Assembly: GCA_003213515.1 (NCBI GenBank)
Contig: QCMV01000012.1
Span: 1 to 43,170, forward strand
Length of the DNA: 43,170 nt
DNA from: Pelagibacteraceae bacterium AG-422-N09
GTDB lineage: Bacteria > Pseudomonadota > Alphaproteobacteria > Pelagibacterales > AG-422-B15
Reading direction: 5' to 3'
Numbering within the stretch: the stretch's first letter is position 1; each line of letters opens with the position of its first letter. The notes under the pieces are model-generated. The model searched no databases. It was not told where the DNA came from and saw only the letters and a program-made list of their open reading frames with translations. The position numbers and the translations under genes are program-made. Of the stretch, positions 1 through 7,119 are shown one piece after another.

Positions 1-2
1 AC

Positions 3-59
3 TTGCGCCAGATACGGTTAGTCGATATGACTGTGTCTGGTTTTTATAAAAACAGTTAA
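3..59 (+). CDS. 3' end of an unidentified upstream gene (partial)
   Basis: One frame is open from the window edge and ends with TAA at 57-59, directly before the ATG of the TolC-like gene at 60. The 18 visible codons read LRQIRLVDMTVSGFYKNS. This is too little to assign a family. The abutting stop and start fit an operon, and type I secretion membrane-fusion or ABC genes are common upstream partners of TolC genes, but nothing visible proves that. It could also be a chance open frame. Confidence 0.35.
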   Translation: MRQIRLVDMTVSGFYKNS

Positions 60-2882
60 ATGGTCAACCCAATAAAAAAATTATTTATAGTTTTCATATG
101 TTTGGCGCTCGTTGCTTGTGCGCGATCTCCAAAAGTAATTGATGCAGAGTCTCTGAGCATTTCAATTGCTGAAGAGATTGCTGAACTTGAAATTGACGCA
201 TCATTAAAAAATATTGACTTGCATACAGCAATTGCAATTGCTGTTAGAAACAATCGTGATTTAAGAATAAGTGTTATGGAGTCTGCACTCTCGCAAAGAC
301 AAAGAGACTTACAAAAATTTGATATGCTACCAGACATAGCACTCAGTGCCGGTTATTCAGAGTTTACTGAACTACAGCCATCTACAAGTGTTGGTGTAGA
401 TAGAGACTCGGAACCAGCCCCTGACTTAGATGGTACACAATCTTATACGGTTTCGAGAGATCGCGGTCAAAGAACTAGAGGAATAGAATTCACTTGGAAC
501 GCACTTGATTTTGGTCTTTCTTATATCAGAGCTGGACAACAAGCTGATCGGTATCTCATAGCTAAAGAACTTGAGAGAAAAGCAATTCAAAATATCACCC
601 GAGATATAATTAGGTCTTACTGGAAAGCGCAGGCATCTGAAAATCTCCTTGAAAAACTTAACCCTCTTATGAAAAAGGTAGAAGATGCGCTTGCGGACTC
701 TCAATACATCGAAGAACTTCTTATTTCTGCTCCAATGGATTCACTCCTTTATCAAAAAGAATTACTTGATGTACAAAGAACGCTTCAAACTCAACAACGC
801 GCTCTTATAAATTCTAAAAATGAGCTTGCAACATTGATGGGGCTCTTGCCGGGTGAAAAGTTTACACTCGCTGAAAATGATACATATTTAACCAACATTA
901 ATATGGATATTCAGTCTATGGAAGAAATTGCTCTTCTTTCGAGACCTGAGTTAATGGAAAGCCGATATCAAAAAAGAATCTCAAGTAAAGATACTCGTGC
1001 AGCTATGTTGGCATTAATTCCGAGTCTTAAGTTTAATGCTGCTTATGGCTATACCAATAATCAGTACTTAATTAATCAGGATACTACAGAGTATGGTGCT
1101 TCAGTTGGTGGTAATTTATTTGATATATTCTCAATCGGAGCTGCTAGAAAAGCTTCTAAAGCTAATGAGGAACTTATCGAAGAGAGACATTTAGCAATTG
1201 CAATGACAGTACTTTCACAAGTCCATTTATCAAATATTAATTATGACTTAGCCATTGAGGAATATGATACAGCACAAAGATATTTAGACGTAGCTGAAAG
1301 AATAAGTAAACAGGTTCAAAATGCGCAGAAAGTCTCAAGATTTGGTGAGCTTGAAGTTATTCGAGAAGAAGCAAGTCTTTTAGTTGCAGAACTAAGAAAA
1401 GATTTGGCTTTCTCAGAGATGCAGCACAGTATCGGTCAGATTTACGCATCAATTGGTAAAGACATTTTACCAGAAGATCATCAGAACATATCAATCGAGG
1501 ACTTAGCTAAAAGTATAAAAGCAAACCTTGCTGAGTGGGGCGTAACTTATCAAGCAACAGTTAATCTTCCTTTAAATGACCAAAACCCACAACTTCTAGT
1601 GATCACAGACCCTATTAATACAAAACAATCTAGTAATAAATTTAAAATATCTAAAGATACATTTGATATTACTGGTCCAGGTAAATTAAGATATTCAGTA
1701 ACACAAGAAGACGGTAGTGATTTGCCTCGATGGCTTGCATTCTTAACTTCAGACTTATCTATAGTTGGTAACCCGCCTGAAGATGTATCAGGCATAAAAC
1801 TAAAAATGTCAGTTGCTAATGCTTTGGTTTCGACTGAAGATCGATTTATTCTTAAGTTTGTTGATGAAGAAACATTCCTCGCTAATGAAAGTCAGAAAGC
1901 AAGAGAAGAACTTGCACGTATGACAAGATTAAGTAATGAAAATGAAACTTCGCCTGTCGAGCAAGTTGAAGAGAATACTATTGAAACAGCTGAAGTTGAT
2001 GAAGCAATAGAAGTTGAAGAAACGCTAACAGAGACAATAGAAACAGAATACGAGTTTAGTAATGTATCAGCTGAGGATTTAAATAATCTTTTAGATTCAG
2101 TTGATCAGCTACTTGATGGATCACTTGACCAATTGAACGAAGAATCGGACACACTAGAATTTAATAATCAAATTTTTGATGAGAGCGCTAATGCAAATAC
2201 TGATGGAAAAGTTGAAACTATAAATGAAACAACTGCTAATGCAGCTAAAGAAAATAATATTTTGCCGACAAAAAAAATTATTCAAGAAAACGAACAGCTT
2301 CTAGCTGCTAATGAGCAACTGCTTGCTGATAATGAGCAACTGCTCTCTGAAGCGGCTGATGCAAAAGAAGAATTAGCTCAGTTAGTTGAAGAAAATAAAG
2401 AAAAAGAATTAGCAGCAAAAAAAGCTCAAGAAGAGCTTGAAGAAAAGTTAGCTAAAGAGGCTGAAGAGGCGTTAGCGAACTTAAATGAAATTGTGGATAC
2501 AGACATTGATGCTGAAACTAGTTCATTCAGTGCTCAAGCGAGTGAGGTAACAGATTCATCTGATAATAATCTCTCAGACGGTTCATCTAATGCTGAGTAT
2601 GCATATATTAAGATCGGATCATATAAACGAGGAAACTCTGCGAATAGCATTATGAATTACATATACGATTTAATGGGCTTTGATACCCGTTTCCTCAAAT
2701 ACGACATTAATGTAGAAAAATTTGATAAAAATGACTTCTCAGTAGTAATCGGCCCAGTTCCTATGGTTGAGGCTAAATCGATGTTAGAAGAACTTGATAC
2801 TCAATTAAGTTCAGAGAATAGCTCAATTGTTGACGCTGAGCTTACTTGTAATGAAGAAGTCATTCTAATGTGTTCAATTTAA
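60..2882 (+). CDS. TolC/OprM-type outer-membrane efflux lipoprotein with cadherin-like, coiled-coil and SPOR extension
   Basis: The 940-residue protein starts with a lipoprotein signal (MVNPIKKLFIVFICLALVAC; lipobox LVAC, Cys20), so it should be lipid-anchored. Residues about 45-490 look like the duplicated helical repeats of the outer-membrane efflux family (channel of type I secretion or RND export), whose members normally end there. Here a beta domain follows at about 505-603 (GPGKLRYSV, LPRWLAFL, DVSGIKLKMSVANA), resembling dystroglycan-type cadherin/putative Ig domains. An acidic Glu-rich linker, a coiled coil with three NEQLLA-type heptads (about 744-764) and a C-terminal SPOR-like domain (about 846-928, YIKIGSYKRGNSA) complete it. 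SPOR domains bind denuded peptidoglycan, so the tail may hold the channel to the wall or septum. No Shine-Dalgarno is visible. The TolC and SPOR calls are firm; the cadherin-like call is moderate. Confidence 0.85.
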   Translation: MVNPIKKLFIVFICLALVACARSPKVIDAESLSISIAEEIAELEIDASLKNIDLHTAIAIAVRNNRDLRISVMESALSQRQRDLQKFDMLPDIALSAGYSEFTELQPSTSVGVDRDSEPAPDLDGTQSYTVSRDRGQRTRGIEFTWNALDFGLSYIRAGQQADRYLIAKELERKAIQNITRDIIRSYWKAQASENLLEKLNPLMKKVEDALADSQYIEELLISAPMDSLLYQKELLDVQRTLQTQQRALINSKNELATLMGLLPGEKFTLAENDTYLTNINMDIQSMEEIALLSRPELMESRYQKRISSKDTRAAMLALIPSLKFNAAYGYTNNQYLINQDTTEYGASVGGNLFDIFSIGAARKASKANEELIEERHLAIAMTVLSQVHLSNINYDLAIEEYDTAQRYLDVAERISKQVQNAQKVSRFGELEVIREEASLLVAELRKDLAFSEMQHSIGQIYASIGKDILPEDHQNISIEDLAKSIKANLAEWGVTYQATVNLPLNDQNPQLLVITDPINTKQSSNKFKISKDTFDITGPGKLRYSVTQEDGSDLPRWLAFLTSDLSIVGNPPEDVSGIKLKMSVANALVSTEDRFILKFVDEETFLANESQKAREELARMTRLSNENETSPVEQVEENTIETAEVDEAIEVEETLTETIETEYEFSNVSAEDLNNLLDSVDQLLDGSLDQLNEESDTLEFNNQIFDESANANTDGKVETINETTANAAKENNILPTKKIIQENEQLLAANEQLLADNEQLLSEAADAKEELAQLVEENKEKELAAKKAQEELEEKLAKEAEEALANLNEIVDTDIDAETSSFSAQASEVTDSSDNNLSDGSSNAEYAYIKIGSYKRGNSANSIMNYIYDLMGFDTRFLKYDINVEKFDKNDFSVVIGPVPMVEAKSMLEELDTQLSSENSSIVDAELTCNEEVILMCSI
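2289..2351 (+). repeat. Three tandem 21-bp repeats coding NEQLL heptads
   Basis: Units at 2289-2309, 2310-2330 and 2331-2351 encode NEQLLAA, NEQLLAD and NEQLLSE inside the TolC-like gene. They form a perfect heptad pattern and so a coiled coil. The DNA copies differ mainly at third codon positions, so the array is not a very recent duplication. Confidence 0.8.
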
Positions 2883-3940
2883 CTCGTTAGATCCTCATAA
2901 ATATTGAAATAAAAGTTCATCATTTCTGTAAAAGTTAATTCTTTGAATTTTAAAAAAATATCTACCTCTCCATTGAGTTTTGGGTAATTAACTCGGTAAA
3001 TATTTCTTCCTTTTTTTTCAAGATGTTTCAATTCAATTAATTTCTTACTAGATCGTCTTACAGTTTCACGCGGCATTTTTGCTGCCTCAGAAATTGAAGA
3101 TAGGTTTGTTGGAAGAAGATGTCCACTCTCATATAAATCTTCAATGGATTTATATTTTAATATACCGTGTCTGTTTTTAAAATATACTGCAGCTGAGAGT
3201 ATTATACGATCAGCTGGTAAAAGTGATTGATCGCTACCTTCTAATGTAAGAATTCTTACCCAGAAGTGATATAAATGCAATCGTACTCTATTCCATTTAG
3301 ACTGTGAAAATTTTTTTGTATTGATTGAAGTTAGTGGCTTTAAATTAAAATTAATTTCAAAATAATCTTCAAGATTTACTATAAAATCATTCAATGAGCG
3401 CATTACTGATTTGTAAATATTACTTAATGAATTCGTAAATATATATGCTTGATAAGCGTCAAAATTTACAAGATATCCATATTTTGAATTCTTGATTATC
3501 AAATCACTTTCTAAAACTGAATTTAGATATCTTCTCATACTTTCTTTTGGAATATTGAAATGACCTGAAAGTGAACTGATCGTAATTTTTTTGCCAATGA
3601 AATGAGTAAATGATGACTGATAAATTGAATTATTAAGAAAATCTTCTGGATGCATTGCTAAAATTTCATTTCTATGTTCTTTGAATAAATCTTCATCGTG
3701 ATATGCATTTGTAAATGAAAAAAGTATTATAAAAGACAAAATAGCAATTACTTCATCTTGCAGTCTTTGATCTTTTGTAATCCAACCTGTTGGACTATCT
3801 TCCCAGTCAGACGGTTCGTGAATAAATAGATTTTGATGACGAGAAAGTTGAATTAACAATAAGAGTGCAAGTTGGTCATTCTCTAACTTTAAGGTGTGCT
3901 CAATGACAGAGTCTCGAATTTTTTTTAAATTATGATCCAT
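2879..3940 (-). CDS. Putative DNA-binding regulator with two similar winged-helix domains
   Basis: I do not recognise a named family for this 353-residue protein. It appears to be an internal duplication. A helix-turn-helix with wing lies at about 115-156 (ITISSLSGHFNIPKESMRRYLNSVLES), and a second at about 278-318 (LSSISEAAKMPRETVRRSSKKLIEL). The recognition-helix cores match closely: P131-K-E-S-M-R-R and P290-R-E-T-V-R-R. The helical stretches before each could be dimerisation or sensor segments. There is no signal peptide or membrane segment, so it should be cytoplasmic. Its stop overlaps the end of the TolC-like gene by 4 bp, convergently. It is divergent from the glutamine synthetase-like gene, which makes that gene or itself a plausible target. 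DNA binding is a reasonable inference; the ligand and targets are unknown. Confidence 0.6.
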   Translation of the reverse strand: MDHNLKKIRDSVIEHTLKLENDQLALLLLIQLSRHQNLFIHEPSDWEDSPTGWITKDQRLQDEVIAILSFIILFSFTNAYHDEDLFKEHRNEILAMHPEDFLNNSIYQSSFTHFIGKKITISSLSGHFNIPKESMRRYLNSVLESDLIIKNSKYGYLVNFDAYQAYIFTNSLSNIYKSVMRSLNDFIVNLEDYFEINFNLKPLTSINTKKFSQSKWNRVRLHLYHFWVRILTLEGSDQSLLPADRIILSAAVYFKNRHGILKYKSIEDLYESGHLLPTNLSSISEAAKMPRETVRRSSKKLIELKHLEKKGRNIYRVNYPKLNGEVDIFLKFKELTFTEMMNFYFNIYEDLTS

Positions 3941-3950
3941 TTTTAATCAT

Positions 3951-3963
3951 ACCCAATATGGGT
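3951..3963. promoter_or_regulatory. Small palindrome in the divergent regulator/GlnT gap
   Basis: ACCCA-ATA-TGGGT is a perfect 5-bp-arm inverted repeat 11 bases upstream of the winged-helix regulator start and followed by a T run. It could be an operator for that regulator. It is short, so chance is possible. Confidence 0.35.
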
Positions 3964-4030
3964 TTTTTGCTCAAATATCAACAAACATTTACCTATTGAA
4001 TAATCATCAATGCTGCGCATAATTCTTTCA

Positions 4031-5350
4031 ATGGTAAAAAGCTTAGAAAAAATCGCAAAGCAAAAGAAAATCAAATATTTCCTAGTCACATTTGTTGATC
4101 TTTTTGGAGTGCAAAGGGCAAAACTCGTGCCATCTCGAGCTATTGGAGAAATGCAAAAAACAGGTGCGGGCTTCGGAGGGTTTGCAACTCACTTGGATCT
4201 TTCATTTTCTGAACCTGATATGTTTGCTTTGCCTGATCCAGATAGCCTCATTCAATTACCTTGGCAACCTGATGTAGGCTGGTTAGCAAGTGACCTGGTC
4301 ATGAACAATAAATTGATGGATCAGTGTCCCCGTGTGATTTTAAAAAACCAAATTAATAATTTAGATAAATTGAACCTTAAAATGATGACTGGCGTTGAAT
4401 GCGAGTTTTTTATTTTAAATGAAGATGGCAGTGAAGTCGCTGACACTCGCGATGATGCTTTAAAGCCTTGCTATGATGTAGCCGCTTTAATGAGACGCTT
4501 TGATGTGTTAAGTGAAATTTGTGACTCCATGATTAAACTGGGCTGGAACCCTTATCAAAATGACCACGAAGATGCTAATGGTCAGTTTGAAATGAATTGG
4601 GATTTTACAGATTGTCTGACAACTGCAGATCGTCACGTATTCTTTAAGTTTATGGTAAAATCAATTGCTGAAAAGAATGGATTGAGGGCGACATTTATGC
4701 CTAAGCCATTTACTCAACTGACAGGCAATGGTTGTCATGCACATGTGTCAGTATGGGATAAAAAAAAGAAAAAAAACTTATTTCAGGATTCTTCTGATCA
4801 ATTAGGTCTATCAAAAATGGGTTATCAATTCATTGGTGGTATAATGAAATCAGTAGACTCTTTTGCTGCATGGTTAAATCCGTGTCTTAATAGTTATGAA
4901 CGATTAAATGCAAAAACAACAAACTCTGGATCAACTTATTCTCCAACTGCCGTGACGTACTCAGGAAATAACCGTACACACATGATACGAATTCCAGATG
5001 AAGGACGATTTGAATTTAGAGCTGCAGATGGCGCTGTTAACCCTTACCTGCTTCAATCAGGAATTATAGCAATGGGTCTCGATGGAATGAAAAACAAACG
5101 TAGCCCTGGAAAACGCCTTGATATAAATATGTATACACAGGGTCACAAACAAAAAAGAATAAAAAAACTACCTAACAGCCTGGAACAAGCTCTAAAAAAA
5201 TTCAACAATGATGCTGTTGTTAAGAAGTCAATCGGTGCAAAAGTTGTCTCGAAGTATGTAAAATTGAAGAAACGTGAGTTAAAGGAATTTAGTCAAGTAG
5301 GTGAACAGAACAAGGCAAACTGGATACGTAAAAATATAATTGATTGTTAA
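4031..5350 (+). CDS. glnT: Glutamine synthetase family protein, GlnT (type III, rhizobial) type
   Basis: Such enzymes ligate ammonia, or sometimes an amine, to the gamma-carboxyl of glutamate using ATP, in the cytoplasm. Visible family features are the N-terminal block IKYFLVTFVDLFGVQRAKLVP, GVECEFF (metal-binding Glu), YQNDHEDANGQFEMNW, NGCHAHVSVW and the substrate/ATP block THMIRIPDEGRFEFRAADGAVNPYL. Several stretches match rhizobial GlnT as I remember it. The open frame extends to 4010, but Met at 4031 gives exactly the spacing to KYF seen in GlnT, so 4031 is preferred; neither start has a clear Shine-Dalgarno. No glxABC (N-methylglutamate synthase-like) genes, which often accompany glnT, lie beside it. 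Glutamine, gamma-glutamylmethylamide or another gamma-glutamyl amide are all possible products. Confidence 0.88.
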   Translation: MVKSLEKIAKQKKIKYFLVTFVDLFGVQRAKLVPSRAIGEMQKTGAGFGGFATHLDLSFSEPDMFALPDPDSLIQLPWQPDVGWLASDLVMNNKLMDQCPRVILKNQINNLDKLNLKMMTGVECEFFILNEDGSEVADTRDDALKPCYDVAALMRRFDVLSEICDSMIKLGWNPYQNDHEDANGQFEMNWDFTDCLTTADRHVFFKFMVKSIAEKNGLRATFMPKPFTQLTGNGCHAHVSVWDKKKKKNLFQDSSDQLGLSKMGYQFIGGIMKSVDSFAAWLNPCLNSYERLNAKTTNSGSTYSPTAVTYSGNNRTHMIRIPDEGRFEFRAADGAVNPYLLQSGIIAMGLDGMKNKRSPGKRLDINMYTQGHKQKRIKKLPNSLEQALKKFNNDAVVKKSIGAKVVSKYVKLKKRELKEFSQVGEQNKANWIRKNIIDC

Positions 5351-5352
5351 AT

Positions 5353-5952
5353 TTATTTTGTACCTAGAACAGTGGCTACCAGGTGAATTCTATCTTCTTC
5401 ACCACCATTAATAGCTGTGTGATATTTAGTGTTATCAGTTAAATAAATATTTCCATCAGCAGGAATGTGATGTCCAGTATGTTCAATGAACATTCGGGCT
5501 CCATAATTGGTTTTGATTGCAATATGAAGTCTTCTTTCAGGATCTCTATGCCAGCTTAAAGTGGTGCGTGGTGGCATTTTAATCACACGACATCTACCTA
5601 TTTCAAAAAACTCGTTTATTTTTTCATATACATACTTGAAGTAAGTATTGTTTAATTTTGGGTTAAAGAGCGTGTACCTTGTTTCATCAATGAATGGCTC
5701 CCTCTCCATTTCTTCAAATGAAGAGTCTGGTTTTGTCCAATATTTACCCCTAATATTACCACCAAACCATTCATCCAGCTCTTTCTCATCATAATTAAGG
5801 CAAATAGCATTTGACTTAAGCATGCCAGGCTTTTGTTCTGAATTTTCAAAAGGTCTGATTTTGATTAATTCACTGACAGCTTCATTTAATTTATCAACAT
5901 CAAATGAAATGTTCTCAAGTCTTTCAATATACTGGTTAATCGGTGTGTACAT
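5353..5952 (-). CDS. Aspartyl/asparaginyl beta-hydroxylase-like Fe(II)/2-oxoglutarate oxygenase
   Basis: The C-terminal half of this 199-residue protein has the double-stranded beta-helix signature of the AspH family. The proximal iron ligands are H135 and D137 in SWHRDPERRLHIAI. The distal ligand is probably H178, followed by R188 for 2-oxoglutarate, in KYHTAINGGEEDRIHL. There is no signal peptide or transmembrane segment, so it is probably cytoplasmic, unlike animal AspH. Family members hydroxylate Asp/Asn side chains in proteins, peptides or free amino acids; the substrate here is unknown. It converges on glnT with 2 bp between stop codons, so the two are neighbours but not one transcript. 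Family assignment is firm. Confidence 0.8.
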   Translation of the reverse strand: MYTPINQYIERLENISFDVDKLNEAVSELIKIRPFENSEQKPGMLKSNAICLNYDEKELDEWFGGNIRGKYWTKPDSSFEEMEREPFIDETRYTLFNPKLNNTYFKYVYEKINEFFEIGRCRVIKMPPRTTLSWHRDPERRLHIAIKTNYGARMFIEHTGHHIPADGNIYLTDNTKYHTAINGGEEDRIHLVATVLGTK

Positions 5953-6098
5953 ATTTTTTGTTAGTATCCAGATTTAATATAGTATTTTCTATGATAATTA
6001 AAAGATCTACAGAGAATGAACCATGCTTAAATTGTCGCAGTTTTCGTGTCAAAATATGGTAAATTAGGTAAAAATTACAATTTATTTGTTTGCATTGG

Positions 6099-6124
6099 AC
6101 CCTTGGTAAGAGATAAGTAAGGGT
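6099..6124. promoter_or_regulatory. Inverted repeat just upstream of the M19-like gene
   Basis: ACCCTT (6099-6104) and AAGGGT (6119-6124) are perfect 6-bp arms around a 14-base spacer, ending 20 bases before the ATG at 6145. The position fits an operator or 5' UTR hairpin. The rest of the 192-base gap (5953-6144) is AT-rich and holds no other clear element. Confidence 0.35.
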
Positions 6125-6144
6125 TATAACTCAAAAGCTACTTT

Positions 6145-7116
6145 ATGAATTATAGAATCGATAATCTTCAATATTGCAATTGGAATGGAGACATATTTAA
6201 GATTAACAGACAGGCAAAATTAGACGCCGTTCATGTCACAATCGCATATCATGAAGACTTCGATGAAGTTCAAAAAAATATTGATGAATGGAACACTTAT
6301 TTTGAAAAATTCAATGAATTAATATTTCACGGCAAGTCATATGAAGATATTGAAAGAGCAAATGAGGAAAATAAGACTGCTATTTTCTTTGGATTTCAAA
6401 ACTGTTCGCCTATAGAGGATAATATAAATTTGGTTGAAGCTGTTCACAAAATGGGGACGGTATTTATGCAATTAACTTACAACAATCAGTCTTTATTAGC
6501 TACAGGATGCTACGAAGAAAATGATAGTGGCGTTACTAGAATGGGAAAAGAAGTTATTAAAGAAATGAATCGTGTTGGAATCATAATTGACATGTCACAC
6601 TCGGCAGAAAAATCTACTTTGGATGCAATTGAAATATCTGATAAGCCAATTGCCATAACACATGCCAACCCTTCTTTCTGGCATAAGGCAAAAAGAAATA
6701 AATCTGAAACATTACTAAGAGAATTGAGTCAATCAAATGGAATGATTGGACTCTCACTTTATCCCCATCACCTGTCGAACGGTACAAATTGTACTCTTGA
6801 GAGTTTTTGTGAAATGGTTGCCCGAACTGCAGACATTATGGGAGCAGAACACATTGGTATTGGATCTGATTTATGCTTAAACCAACCTGACTCAGTGGTA
6901 GAATGGATGCGAAACGGAACTTGGACTAAGACAAAGGATTATGGTGAGGGATCAAAAGATAATGCAGCTTTTCCAAAACAGCCGGAATGGTTCAAAAATG
7001 CTACTGGCTTTGACAATATAGAGAGAGGATTAAAAAGTGCGGGGTTTAATAAAGATGAGACAAATGGCATCTTAGGCAATAATTGGTTTAATTTTTATAA
7101 AAACTATATTGGTTAA
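6145..7116 (+). CDS. Peptidase M19 (membrane dipeptidase) family protein with altered metal site
   Basis: The 323-residue protein follows M19 dipeptidase order: MQLTYNNQSLLATGCYEENDSGVTRMG, IDMSHSAE (H152), ITHANPSFWH (H173) and GIGSDLCL (D242). Classical M19 enzymes carry an N-terminal His-x-Asp and a bridging Glu for two zincs. Here the N-terminal block reads IDNLQYCNW (L8 and Y10 at the His/Asp places) and the Glu region reads FGFQNC (Q85). An in-frame TAA upstream rules out a longer N terminus supplying HxD. The protein may bind one metal, act on an unusual substrate, or be non-peptidolytic. No signal peptide is seen. It leads a three-gene set with 3-bp and -1-bp junctions to the 551-residue and DUF3726 genes, so the three probably act together. 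Confidence 0.82.
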   Translation: MNYRIDNLQYCNWNGDIFKINRQAKLDAVHVTIAYHEDFDEVQKNIDEWNTYFEKFNELIFHGKSYEDIERANEENKTAIFFGFQNCSPIEDNINLVEAVHKMGTVFMQLTYNNQSLLATGCYEENDSGVTRMGKEVIKEMNRVGIIIDMSHSAEKSTLDAIEISDKPIAITHANPSFWHKAKRNKSETLLRELSQSNGMIGLSLYPHHLSNGTNCTLESFCEMVARTADIMGAEHIGIGSDLCLNQPDSVVEWMRNGTWTKTKDYGEGSKDNAAFPKQPEWFKNATGFDNIERGLKSAGFNKDETNGILGNNWFNFYKNYIG

Positions 7117-7119
7117 CAT

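Noticed and set aside
2289-2351. Short direct repeats as a CRISPR or mobile-element signal
   Set aside because: The units are in frame, contiguous without spacers, and encode a coiled coil.
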